From: Kitasatospora phosalacinea
GTDB lineage: Bacteria > Actinomycetota > Actinomycetes > Streptomycetales > Streptomycetaceae
Reading direction: 5' to 3'
Assembly (NCBI RefSeq): GCF_000717185.1
Contig: NZ_JNYE01000033.1
Span: 1 to 62,977 of the forward strand
Length of the DNA stretch: 62,977 bases
The notes below the pieces were generated by a model that was not told where the DNA came from, did no database searches, and worked only from the letters and a program-made list of their open reading frames with translations. The position numbers and the translations under genes are program-made. Below are positions 29,366-38,728 of the stretch, in pieces (within the stretch, counting starts at the first letter, position 1; each line of letters begins with the position of its first letter).

Positions 29366-30709
29366 GTGAGCACCAGTACCACCCACGAGGAGGCCCGTCC
29401 GGAGTGGGCGCGGCGCCAGGAGCGGGCGCGGCGGCACCGGCGGGCCAAGTCCCGGCTGCGGCTGCCCTTCGTGGTGGCGGCGGCCTGCTGGGCGGTGCTG
29501 CTGCTGTGGTGGGCGGCGGTGTACCCGGCGTACACCGGGGCGGTGCCCGACGGGTCGGCGCCGCTGTACGCGGCGGCCGTGCGGGCCGTGCACGCCGGGC
29601 CCGCCACGCTGCTGCAGACCGCGGCGGCGGCCTTCGCGCTCGGGTACCTGGTGGCCGCGCTCGCCCGGTTCGGGGTGCGCGGGCGCCACAGCGGGCCGGT
29701 CGCCCTCGCGCTGGCCGCGCTCCCGCCGACCGCGACCCTGGTGGTCTCGGCCACGCCCGGGGCGGTCGCCACCGTCGCCGCGCTGCTGCTCACCGGGGCC
29801 GGGCTGCGGCTGCTGGTCCGGCGGGTCGAGGGCGGCCTGCAGCTCGGCGGGCCCGCCCAGCGGCTGGATCTGGCCGTGCTGTTCTCGGCCGTCTGCGCCC
29901 TCGCGCTGACCGGCACCCGGGGCGCCGGGACGGCGCTGGTCGCGGTCGCGGTGCTGCTGCCGGCGCTGCCCGGGGCGCGGGTGCGCCTGGTGCTGCTGGC
30001 CTCGTTCGCGCTGGCGGTGCCGATCGCGCTCGGCCTGCTCGGCCACCCCGCCGACCGCGGCGGCGACCTGCACACCCTGCGGGCCGCCGACCTGGCCCTG
30101 GCCCAGCACCGCGCCCCCGCCCCGCTCGGCCCCGCCCTGACCGCCGTCGCCCCGCCCGCGACCTGGGACGCGGCGGGCGCCGACTGCTCCGCGAGCGCCG
30201 CCCTCACCGGGCCGTGGGACGCCGCCGCGGCCCGCCGCCACCAGGGCGAACTCGCCGCCGCCTGGCGCCGGTTGCTGCGCGACCACCCCGACCGGGTGCT
30301 GGACGCCCGGCTCTGCCGGGGACGGCTCGCCTGGGGCGTCTGGGCGGGCAGCAGCGGCCCGCACGCCGCCACCGGGGTCCCGGGCCCGGCGGCCGACTCC
30401 CGCGGCCTGTGGCACCCCCTGCACGCCGCCGCGTCCTGGAGCCGCACCCTGCTGCGCGCCCCGCAGCTCGACTGGCTGCTGTGGCGCGGTGCCCTGTGGG
30501 CCTACCTGGGCCTGGCCGCCGCCGTCCTGTACGCCTGGCGGCACCGGCTGGCCGCCCTCGTCCCGGTCGCGGGCGCGGCCGTCCTCGGCACCCAGCTGGC
30601 GCTCACCGCCTCCGCCGCCGACCAGGACTACCGCACCATGGCCGCCGCCCTGTTCCTCGGCCCGCTGCTGCTCACCCTCGCCACCGTCCGCACCCGCCGC
30701 ACCGCCTGA
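29366..30709 (+). CDS. Polytopic membrane protein, possible mannosyltransferase-like fold
   Basis: A 447-residue protein with a basic N-terminus (RRQERARRHRRAKSRLRL) and roughly 8-10 hydrophobic segments, plus a large soluble loop at ~230-350 (CSASAALTGPWDAAAARRH to HAAASW). Related streptomycete genes are annotated only as integral membrane proteins; the layout resembles GT-C-type lipid-linked transferases, but I see no diagnostic DxD-like motif in the first loop. Start GTG 29366 is chosen over GTG 29348 for its Shine-Dalgarno. Confidence 0.7.
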   Translation: MSTSTTHEEARPEWARRQERARRHRRAKSRLRLPFVVAAACWAVLLLWWAAVYPAYTGAVPDGSAPLYAAAVRAVHAGPATLLQTAAAAFALGYLVAALARFGVRGRHSGPVALALAALPPTATLVVSATPGAVATVAALLLTGAGLRLLVRRVEGGLQLGGPAQRLDLAVLFSAVCALALTGTRGAGTALVAVAVLLPALPGARVRLVLLASFALAVPIALGLLGHPADRGGDLHTLRAADLALAQHRAPAPLGPALTAVAPPATWDAAGADCSASAALTGPWDAAAARRHQGELAAAWRRLLRDHPDRVLDARLCRGRLAWGVWAGSSGPHAATGVPGPAADSRGLWHPLHAAASWSRTLLRAPQLDWLLWRGALWAYLGLAAAVLYAWRHRLAALVPVAGAAVLGTQLALTASAADQDYRTMAAALFLGPLLLTLATVRTRRTA

Positions 30710-30724
30710 CGCACCCCGGACACG

Positions 30725-30766
30725 CCGGAGGGCCCGCCCGGAGCGAACTCCGGACGGGCCCTTCGG
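30725..30766. terminator. Bidirectional terminator before sdhB
   Basis: A long stem (CCGGAGGGCCCG at 30725-30736 with CGGGCCCTTCGG at 30755-30766, one G-T pair), with an inner CCGGAG/CTCCGG stem, between convergent genes. Confidence 0.85.
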
Positions 30767-30776
30767 ACGGGTCGGA

Positions 30777-31550
30777 CTAGAAGCGGCGCGTGACGAGCGC
30801 GCGCTTCACCTCCTGGATCGCCTTGGTGACCTCGATGCCGCGCGGGCAGGCCTCCGAGCAGTTGAAGGTGGTGCGGCAGCGCCACACGCCCTCACGGTCG
30901 TTGAGGATCTCCAGGCGCTGCTCGCCGCCCTCGTCGCGCGAGTCGAAGATGAAGCGGTGCGCGTTGACGATCGCCGCCGGGCCGAAGTACTGGCCGTCGT
31001 TCCAGAACACCGGGCACGAGGAGGTGCACGCGGCGCACAGGATGCACTTGGTGGTGTCGTCGAAGCGCTCGCGGTCGGCCTGCGACTGCAGGCGCTCGCG
31101 GGTCGGCTCGTTCCCCGAGGTGATCAGGAACGGCATGACGTCCTTGTACGCCTGGAAGAACGGGTCCATGTCCACGATCAGGTCCTTGAGGACCGCGAGG
31201 CCCTTGATGGCCTCGATCGTGATCGGCTTCTCCGGGTTGACGTCCTTGATCAGGGTCTTGCACGCCAGCCGGTTGCGCCCGTTGATCCGCATGGCGTCCG
31301 AACCGCAGATGCCGTGCGCGCAGGAGCGGCGGTACGTGAGCGTGCCGTCCTGCTCCCACTTGATCTTGTTGAGCGCGTCCAGGACGCGCTCCTTCGGGTC
31401 CATCAGGAGCTGGTAGTCCACCCACACCGGGTCCGGGTGCTCCTCCGGGTTGAACCGGCGGATCCGGAAGGTGACGCTGATCAGCTGGGCGCTGCCCGCC
31501 TCGACCGCGTCCAGCGCGGCCGAGTGCGTCTCGACGGTCGGAGTGGACAT
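30777..31550 (-). CDS. sdhB: Succinate dehydrogenase iron-sulfur subunit
   Basis: Carries the [2Fe-2S], [4Fe-4S] and [3Fe-4S] clusters linking FAD in SdhA to quinone in the membrane subunits. The 257-residue protein has the N-terminal ferredoxin cysteines (RSCAHGICGSDAM) and the C-terminal ones (CILCAACTSSCP and FNCSEACPRGI). Last gene of the sdhCDAB operon; its start overlaps the SdhA stop by one base. A large hairpin follows. Confidence 0.97.
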   Translation of the reverse strand: MSTPTVETHSAALDAVEAGSAQLISVTFRIRRFNPEEHPDPVWVDYQLLMDPKERVLDALNKIKWEQDGTLTYRRSCAHGICGSDAMRINGRNRLACKTLIKDVNPEKPITIEAIKGLAVLKDLIVDMDPFFQAYKDVMPFLITSGNEPTRERLQSQADRERFDDTTKCILCAACTSSCPVFWNDGQYFGPAAIVNAHRFIFDSRDEGGEQRLEILNDREGVWRCRTTFNCSEACPRGIEVTKAIQEVKRALVTRRF

Positions 31551-33292
31551 CAGTACTTACGCTCCATCGGCTGGTAGCGGGTCTGCACGACCGGCTTGTA
31601 GTCGAGGCGGATGGAGGTGGTGCCGTCCTCGGCCACCTCGCGGTACGCCATGGTGTGCTGCATGAACTTCACGTCGTCACGGGTCGGGAAGTCCTCGCGG
31701 TAGTGACCGCCGCGGGACTCCTCGCGGGCCAGCGCCGAGACGACCAGGACCTCGGCCAGGTCGAGCAGGTTGCCCAGCTCGACGGCCTCCAGCAGGTCGG
31801 TGTTGTAGCGCGAGCCCTTGTCCGCGATCGAGACGTTCTTGAAGCGCTCCTTGAGCGCCGCCACGTCCTCGACCGCCTGCTGCAGGGTCTTGCCGGTGCG
31901 GTAGACGGACACGTTGGCGTCCATCGACTCCTGCAGCTCCTGGCGGATCTTCGCGACCGACTCGGTGCCGGTGGCGTTCCGCAGGCCCTCCACCAGCGCC
32001 TCGACCAGCGCGCCCGGGTCCTCCGGCAGCGGCACGAAGTCGTGCTTGTCGGAGTACTCGGCGGCGGCGATGCCCGCCCGGCGGCCGAACACGTTGATGT
32101 CCAGCAGCGAGTTGGTGCCCAGGCGGTTGGCGCCGTGCACCGACACGCACGCGACCTCGCCCGCGGCGTACAGGCCCGGGACGACCTCGGTGTTGTTCTT
32201 CAGGACCTCACCCTCGACGTTGGTCGGGATGCCGCCCATCGCGTAGTGCGCGGTGGGCTGGATCGGGATCGGGTCCGTGTAGGGCTCGATGCCGAGGTAG
32301 GTGCGCGCGAACTCGGTGATGTCCGGCAGCTTGGCGTCCAGCTGCTCCGGCGGCAGGTGGGTCAGGTCCAGGTAGACGTGGTCGCCGTCGGGGCCGCAGC
32401 CGCGGCCGGCCCGGATCTCCGAGTAGATCGCGCGGGAGCACACGTCACGGGACGCGAGGTCCTTCATGACGGGGGCGTAGCGCTCCATGAAGCGCTCGCC
32501 GTCCTTGTTGCGCAGGATGCCGCCCTCGCCGCGGGCGCCCTCGGTGAGCAGGATGCCCATCCGCCAGATGCCCGTCGGGTGGAACTGGAAGAACTCCATG
32601 TCCTCCAGCGGCAGGCCCCGGCGCAGCGCCACGGCCTGGCCGTCACCGGTCAGGGTGTGCGCGTTCGAGGTGACCTTGAACATCTTGCCCGTGCCGCCGG
32701 AGGCGAACACCACGGCCTTGGCCTGGAAGACGTGGATCTCGCCGGTGGCGAGCTCGTAGGCCACCACGCCGGCGGTGCGGCCCTCGTTGATCAGCAGGTC
32801 GAGGACGTAGAACTCGTTGAAGAACTCGACGCCGTGCTTGACGCAGTTCTGGAACAGCGTCTGCAGGATCATGTGGCCGGTGCGGTCCGCGGCGTAGCAG
32901 GACCGGCGGACCGGGGCCTCGCCGTGGTTGCGGGAGTGGCCGCCGAAGCGGCGCTGGTCGATCCGGCCCTGGTCGGTGCGGGAGAAGGGGAGGCCCATCT
33001 TCTCCAGGTCGAGGACGGCGTCGATGGCCTCCTTGCACATGATCTCGGCGGCGTCCTGGTCGACCAGGTAGTCACCGCCCTTGACCGTGTCGAAGGTGTG
33101 CCACTCCCAGTTGTCCTCCTCGACGTTGGCGAGCGCGGCACACATGCCGCCCTGCGCCGCGCCGGTGTGGGACCGGGTCGGGTAGAGCTTGGTCAGCACC
33201 GCGGTGCGGCTGCGCTGCGTCGACTCGATGGCCGCGCGCATGCCGGCGCCGCCGGCGCCGACGATGACGGTGTCGTACTGGTGAATCTGCAT
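31550..33292 (-). CDS. sdhA: Succinate dehydrogenase flavoprotein subunit
   Basis: Oxidises succinate to fumarate with covalently bound FAD. The 580-residue protein shows the dinucleotide fold VIVGAGGAGMRAAI, the flavinylation His in RSHTGAAQGGMC, the active-site Arg/His region GGHSRNHGEAPVRR, and the family motif MGGIPTN. Encoded between sdhD and sdhB in one unit transcribed toward lower coordinates. Confidence 0.97.
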   Translation of the reverse strand: MQIHQYDTVIVGAGGAGMRAAIESTQRSRTAVLTKLYPTRSHTGAAQGGMCAALANVEEDNWEWHTFDTVKGGDYLVDQDAAEIMCKEAIDAVLDLEKMGLPFSRTDQGRIDQRRFGGHSRNHGEAPVRRSCYAADRTGHMILQTLFQNCVKHGVEFFNEFYVLDLLINEGRTAGVVAYELATGEIHVFQAKAVVFASGGTGKMFKVTSNAHTLTGDGQAVALRRGLPLEDMEFFQFHPTGIWRMGILLTEGARGEGGILRNKDGERFMERYAPVMKDLASRDVCSRAIYSEIRAGRGCGPDGDHVYLDLTHLPPEQLDAKLPDITEFARTYLGIEPYTDPIPIQPTAHYAMGGIPTNVEGEVLKNNTEVVPGLYAAGEVACVSVHGANRLGTNSLLDINVFGRRAGIAAAEYSDKHDFVPLPEDPGALVEALVEGLRNATGTESVAKIRQELQESMDANVSVYRTGKTLQQAVEDVAALKERFKNVSIADKGSRYNTDLLEAVELGNLLDLAEVLVVSALAREESRGGHYREDFPTRDDVKFMQHTMAYREVAEDGTTSIRLDYKPVVQTRYQPMERKY

Positions 33293-33319
33293 GGGGGTCA
33301 GTCGCCTCTGGTGGCTCGT

Positions 33320-33808
33320 CTAGATGTTCGGGTCGAAGGTGAAGATCACCAGGGTGCCGAGGAGGACCGTGAACACGGTCGCGACGCCCAGGAGACCCTT
33401 GAGCCACAGACGAGTGGCGTCCTTCTCCGCGTAGTCGTTGATGACGGTGCGCATGCCGTTGGCGCCGTGCAGCATCGCCAGCCACAGCATCAGCAGGTCC
33501 CAGCCCTGCCAGAACGGGGAGGCCCAGCGGCCCGCCACGAAGGCGAAGCTGACCCGGGAGACGCCGCCGTCCAGCATCAGGTTGATCAGCAGGTGGCCCA
33601 GGACCAGCACCACCAGGACGACACCCGACAGGCGCATGAACAGCCAGGCGAGCATCTCGAAGTTGGTGCGGGTGCGGCGCGGGGTCTTCCGGGTGCGCGC
33701 CCGGGCGGGCTCCACCACGAAGGCGTCGGCGGGGTTGCCGGTGCCCAGGCCCTTGCCGGTGTGGGCATGGAGGGAGGGAACCACCAGGTCGTTGGTGTCA
33801 GTGGACAC
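33320..33808 (-). CDS. sdhD: Succinate dehydrogenase membrane anchor subunit
   Basis: A 162-residue hydrophobic anchor with three transmembrane segments (MRLSGVVLVVLVLGHLLIN; WDLLMLWLAMLHGANGMR; LLGVATVFTVLLGTLVI). The His in LVLGHLL and the HGANG motif fit haem- and quinone-site positions of the family. Start GTG 33808, five bases after the sdhC stop. Confidence 0.9.
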   Translation of the reverse strand: MSTDTNDLVVPSLHAHTGKGLGTGNPADAFVVEPARARTRKTPRRTRTNFEMLAWLFMRLSGVVLVVLVLGHLLINLMLDGGVSRVSFAFVAGRWASPFWQGWDLLMLWLAMLHGANGMRTVINDYAEKDATRLWLKGLLGVATVFTVLLGTLVIFTFDPNI

Positions 33809-33813
33809 GCGGA

Positions 33814-34194
33814 TCAGCCCCCGAACCAGGTGCGAAGGGTGTGCTCGAGGACGGGGTAGAACGAGCCGGCCATCAGGACGACCCAGACGCCCACGACGGT
33901 CCACAGCATCTGCTTCTGGTACTTCGGGCCCTTGGCCCAGAAGTCCACCGCCACGACCCGCAGGCCGTTCAGGGCGTGGAACAGGATGGCGGCCACCAGG
34001 CCGTACTCCATCAGGTTCACCAGCGGGATCTTGTACGTGGCGATCACCGAGTCGTACGCCTCGGGCGACACCCGCACCAGGGCGGTGTCAAGAACATGTG
34101 CGAACAGGAAGAAGAAGATCAGGACGCCGGTGACTCGATGAGCCACCCAGCTCCACATGCCTTCCCGGCCGCGGTACAGCGTTCCAGCCGGCAC
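33814..34194 (-). CDS. sdhC: Succinate dehydrogenase cytochrome b556 subunit
   Basis: A 126-residue anchor with the signature YRGREGMWSWVAHRVTGVLIF, a haem-ligand candidate in FLFAHVLDTALV, and FHALNGLRVVAVD. First gene of sdhCDAB, start GTG 34194. Upstream, on the minus strand, TAGGAT (34284-34279) is a plausible -10 box; no good -35 was seen. Confidence 0.92.
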   Translation of the reverse strand: MPAGTLYRGREGMWSWVAHRVTGVLIFFFLFAHVLDTALVRVSPEAYDSVIATYKIPLVNLMEYGLVAAILFHALNGLRVVAVDFWAKGPKYQKQMLWTVVGVWVVLMAGSFYPVLEHTLRTWFGG

Positions 34195-34436
34195 GGAAAA
34201 CCCTCCGGAAGCGGTTCGGGGGCTCGGCCGGCTTCGGTGTCGGTCAGCCCGGCCGGATACGGTCCACCGGCCGCGAGCATCCTATCGACGCCCCGTCGAC
34301 AAGAGCCGCCGGGGGCCCCTGGTGTGATCAATCAGGCACGCACGGCCTAATCGGACCGGGAACCGTCACTCAGGGTCATCGCCCGACTGCGCTAAGGTGC
34401 GCCTCCCGCTCCCGCCGCCCAGCAGAGAGACCCGCC

Positions 34437-35138
34437 GTGCGCCCCCTGCCCGCCCTCGCCGTCCTCGCCGCCCTCGCCCTCGCCGCCGGCTGCGCGGCCG
34501 CCGCCCCGGCCGACCTCTCCGCGGACACCGCCGCCGCGCTGCCCGGCTTCGGCACCGGTGCGACGCCCGAGTACGACGCCGCCGCGGTGCGCGCCCTCGC
34601 CGTCACCGACGCCGAACTCGCCCCCGGCTGGCACGTCACGCTCATGCAGCCCGGCCAGAACGACATCTCCAGCCCCCCGGAGACCGCCGACGTCCCGGCC
34701 TGCCAGCCCGTCCTGGACGCGCTCACCCCCTCCAAGGGCGCGGCCGGGCCGCTCGCCGAGGCCGACCTCGACATCGCCCGCAGCGGGGACGGCCCGGCCT
34801 CCCTCTACACCGCGATCCTGGCCTTCCGGCCCGGCCGCGCCGTCGCCGTCCACGGCGGGCTCGACCAGGTCCTGGACCACTGCCGGGCGTTCACCTCCAC
34901 CGCGGGCCGCCACCGGCTCACCCGGATCGACACGCCCACCCCCGAAGGAGCCGACGCCGCGACCGCGTTCACCCTCACGGATGAAACCGGCGGCGCCGTC
35001 ATCGCCCAGCGCGCCCTGGTCGCCCGCAGCGGCGACGTCCTCGCGGTGTTCACCACCCTCGACGCGACCGGCCGCCCGGCCCCGGCGCCGGACCCCGGCG
35101 TGGTGCGGGCGCAGCTGGCGAAACTGAGGACCCGGTAG
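34437..35138 (+). CDS. Putative lipoprotein of unknown function
   Basis: A 233-residue exported protein from GTG 34437. The N-terminus is a lipoprotein signal peptide with lipobox LAAGC (Cys near residue 19). The mature part contains two further cysteines (VPACQPVL and LDHCRAF) that may pair, with an arrangement reminiscent of the PknH-like sensor or LppX-type exported domains of actinobacteria. Divergent from sdhC. The stop lies within a 10-bp terminator stem. Confidence 0.75.
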   Translation: MRPLPALAVLAALALAAGCAAAAPADLSADTAAALPGFGTGATPEYDAAAVRALAVTDAELAPGWHVTLMQPGQNDISSPPETADVPACQPVLDALTPSKGAAGPLAEADLDIARSGDGPASLYTAILAFRPGRAVAVHGGLDQVLDHCRAFTSTAGRHRLTRIDTPTPEGADAATAFTLTDETGGAVIAQRALVARSGDVLAVFTTLDATGRPAPAPDPGVVRAQLAKLRTR

Positions 35139-35152
35139 CGGGGCTACCGGGT
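35130..35152 (+). terminator. Terminator overlapping the lipoprotein stop codon
   Basis: A perfect 10-bp stem (ACCCGGTAGC/GCTACCGGGT) with a GGG loop. Confidence 0.8.
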
Positions 35153-35177
35153 CCCGGGGCGGGGTCGGGGGCGGGCC

Positions 35178-35708
35178 TCAGCCCTTCACTGCCACCAGGT
35201 GCTCCAGGCGGCTGAGCGCGATCCGCCGCAACTCCTCGGCGGAGACGAGGCGTTCCTCGTCGGGGTCGTTGGCCAGTCGGGTGCGGATGGAGGTGAGCAC
35301 GGCGTCGAGCATCTCCTCGGGGTCGACCCCGTCGAGGCAGACCACGAAGACGTGCCCGAAACGGGCCTCGTACGCGGCGTGGGCGGCGCGCAGCGCGGTG
35401 CGCGCCGCCTGGCTGCCGGGGGCGCGCATGCCGAGCAGGGGCTGGGGCATCCAGCTCTCGTCGGCGAGGGCCTCCGCGAGGTCCGCCGGGCGCAGGTCGT
35501 AGCTGGCCTCGCTGGCCGCGGCGAGCAGGGACTCGACGTCGGGGTACGGGCGGTGGGCGGTGAGGCGGAGGGCCCAGCGGTGGCTGCCGCAACAGGCGAG
35601 CAGCGCTTCCTCCACCGCACCGGAGTCGGCTTCGTTGAATCGGTGGAGTCCCAGCAGGGACGGCTCCGTCCGCACGTCCAGGCGCTGCGGCGGGATGTCG
35701 CTGGCCAG
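35178..35708 (-). CDS. OHCU decarboxylase (UraD)-like protein with unusual CTG start
   Basis: A 176-residue protein with the UraD fold signature: LGLHRFNEADSG, LLACCGSHRWALRL, RPYPDVESLL, then AYEARFGHVFVVC and a C-terminal helix ending RIALSRLEHLV. True UraD decarboxylates the OHCU intermediate of uric acid breakdown. Here the usual catalytic HPRIG-type and EQ motifs are absent; that stretch reads ADESWMPQPLLGMRAPGSQAA. No ATG, GTG or TTG fits: an ideal GAGGAGGA Shine-Dalgarno sits 4 bases before CTG 35708. Alternatives are ATG 35828, with a poor-looking extension, and GTG 35675. Confidence 0.75.
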   Translation of the reverse strand: MASDIPPQRLDVRTEPSLLGLHRFNEADSGAVEEALLACCGSHRWALRLTAHRPYPDVESLLAAASEASYDLRPADLAEALADESWMPQPLLGMRAPGSQAARTALRAAHAAYEARFGHVFVVCLDGVDPEEMLDAVLTSIRTRLANDPDEERLVSAEELRRIALSRLEHLVAVKG

Positions 35709-35928
35709 CGGATCCTCCTCGTGAGGGCGGGAAGGCGGAATGCTCCAGAGACGGGAGTGGACCCCGGATGGGGGTGCGGCAATGCCGCCGCTCGGGGCTG
35801 ACGCAGCTCGGCGGGGCAGCGCCTCCACGGTAGTTGAGCACCCATCAGTTGGGGAGGCGGCGGGCCGATTTCACTCGATCGAGCTATCAAGTTGTGACCC
35901 GCCGCCCTTCCCGTTCACGCGGAGCGGA

Positions 35929-36672
35929 TCAACTGACCCGGTGCACCTTGTGGTTGGCGGCCTGGGCGCGGGGCCGTACCACCAGCAGGTCGATGTTGAC
36001 GTGGGGCGGCCGGGTCACCGCCCAGGAGACGGTGTCGGCGACGTCCTCCGAGGTCAGCGGCTCGGCGACCCCGGCGTACACCGCGTCCGCCTTGTCCCGG
36101 TCGCCGCGGAAGCGGGTCAGCGCGAAGCCCTCGGACTTCACCATGCCGGGCGCGATCTCGATCACCCGGACCGGCTCGCCCACGAGTTCGAGGCGCAGGG
36201 TCTGGGCCACCGAGTGGACGGCGTGCTTGGCCGCCACGTACCCGCCGCCGCCCTCGTACGCGGCCAGCGCCGCCGTCGAGGACATGATCAGCACGGTGCC
36301 GTCGCCGGTGGCGCGCAGCGCGGGCAGCAGCGCCTGGGTGAGGTGCAGCACGCCGATCACGTTGACCTCGTACATGGTGCGCCAGTCCGCCGGGTCGCCG
36401 TTCTCCACGCTCTCCGCGCCGAGCGCGCCGCCCGCGTTGTTGACCAGGACGTCGACCCGGCCCACCTCGGCCGCGAAGGCGTCCACCGCGGCCCGGTCGG
36501 TGACGTCCAGGGTGTAGGAGCGGCCGCCGACCTCCTTCGCCAGCGCCTCGATCCGCTCGGTGCGGCGGGCGGTCAGCACCACCTCGAAGCCGTCCGCGGC
36601 GAGTCGGCGGGCGGTCGCCGCCCCGATGCCGCTGCTGGCGCCGGTGACCACGGCCACCTTCTGCTCGGTCAT
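35929..36672 (-). CDS. Short-chain dehydrogenase/reductase
   Basis: A 247-residue classical SDR with the cofactor motif VTGASSGIGAATA, NNAG (VLVNNAGGA), and the catalytic Ser-Tyr-Lys set (IMSSTAAL and GYVAAKHAV). The Arg pair after beta-strand 2 (LTARRTER) suggests NADP(H) preference. Substrate unknown; relatives are labelled SDR or serine/3-hydroxy acid dehydrogenases. Start ATG 36672 has GAGGAG nine bases upstream. Divergent from the mutase gene. Confidence 0.9.
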   Translation of the reverse strand: MTEQKVAVVTGASSGIGAATARRLAADGFEVVLTARRTERIEALAKEVGGRSYTLDVTDRAAVDAFAAEVGRVDVLVNNAGGALGAESVENGDPADWRTMYEVNVIGVLHLTQALLPALRATGDGTVLIMSSTAALAAYEGGGGYVAAKHAVHSVAQTLRLELVGEPVRVIEIAPGMVKSEGFALTRFRGDRDKADAVYAGVAEPLTSEDVADTVSWAVTRPPHVNIDLLVVRPRAQAANHKVHRVS

Positions 36673-36813
36673 GTCGTGCACTCCTCGTGTGTCCGGTTCG
36701 GTGCACCGATCATCCCAAGGGGCGGCCCGCGGGTGTTGTGAGCAAGCTCCCAGCCGTGGCATCTGTCTGCTCTTTAGAGGGCACAGCTACATTGCGTACC
36801 CAGCCAGTCATTA

Positions 36814-36825
36814 GTGAACGTTCAC
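36814..36825. promoter_or_regulatory. Palindromic candidate operator upstream of the mutase gene
   Basis: GTGAACGTTCAC is a perfect 12-bp palindrome about 22 bases before the mutase start, inside a relatively AT-rich stretch (TTAGTGAACGTTCACACA). Symmetry and position suggest a TetR- or GntR-type repressor site; the regulator is unknown. Confidence 0.5.
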
Positions 36826-36847
36826 ACACAGACCGCGGAGGACCCCC

Positions 36848-38437
<1,590 letters not shown>

Positions 38438-38506
38438 GCCCCGCCGGGACCGCGCCGGGGGTGCGGCGCCCGTCCGCGCCGCGACCCGGCCGGTGTGTTC
38501 CTTCCG

Positions 38507-38544
38507 CTGCGCGCAGTTCCCCGCGCCCCTGGCGGGGCGCGGGG
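38507..38544. repeat. Common streptomycete extragenic palindromic element
   Basis: CTGCGCGCAGTTCCCCGCGC followed by CCCTGGCGGGGCGCGGGG. The second part forms an 11-bp stem with a TGGC loop (38519-38544). From memory, this GCGCAGTTCCCCGCGCCCCT sequence recurs in intergenic DNA of many Streptomyces genomes; here it lies after the mutase gene. Confidence 0.65.
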
Positions 38545-38586
38545 GCGCGGGGGCGCGGGGGTGCGGCGGAGGTAGGGCGGGGGGAG

Positions 38587-38618
38587 AAGGGCCGTCGGGA
38601 GACTTCCGAACGGCCCTT
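38587..38618 (+). terminator. Stem-loop downstream of the mutase gene
   Basis: AAGGGCCGT pairs with ACGGCCCTT, extended inward by TCGGGA/TTCCGA, loop GAC. Confidence 0.7.
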
Positions 38619-38677
38619 CGGGCGTTGTGTCGCCTGCTGCTCCGTGCTGCCGCTTCCCCGCCCCCGGCGGGAACGGT

Positions 38678-38714
38678 GGAGGGGCTGCCGGGGAGGTTCC
38701 CCGACAGCCCCTCC
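38678..38714 (-). terminator. Terminator of the sedolisin gene
   Basis: A 17-bp stem with one mismatch (GGAGGGGCTGCCGGGGA at 38678-38694 with 38698-38714) and a three-base loop, just beyond the protease stop. Confidence 0.8.
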
Positions 38715-38728
38715 GCCGTTGCCAGCGG

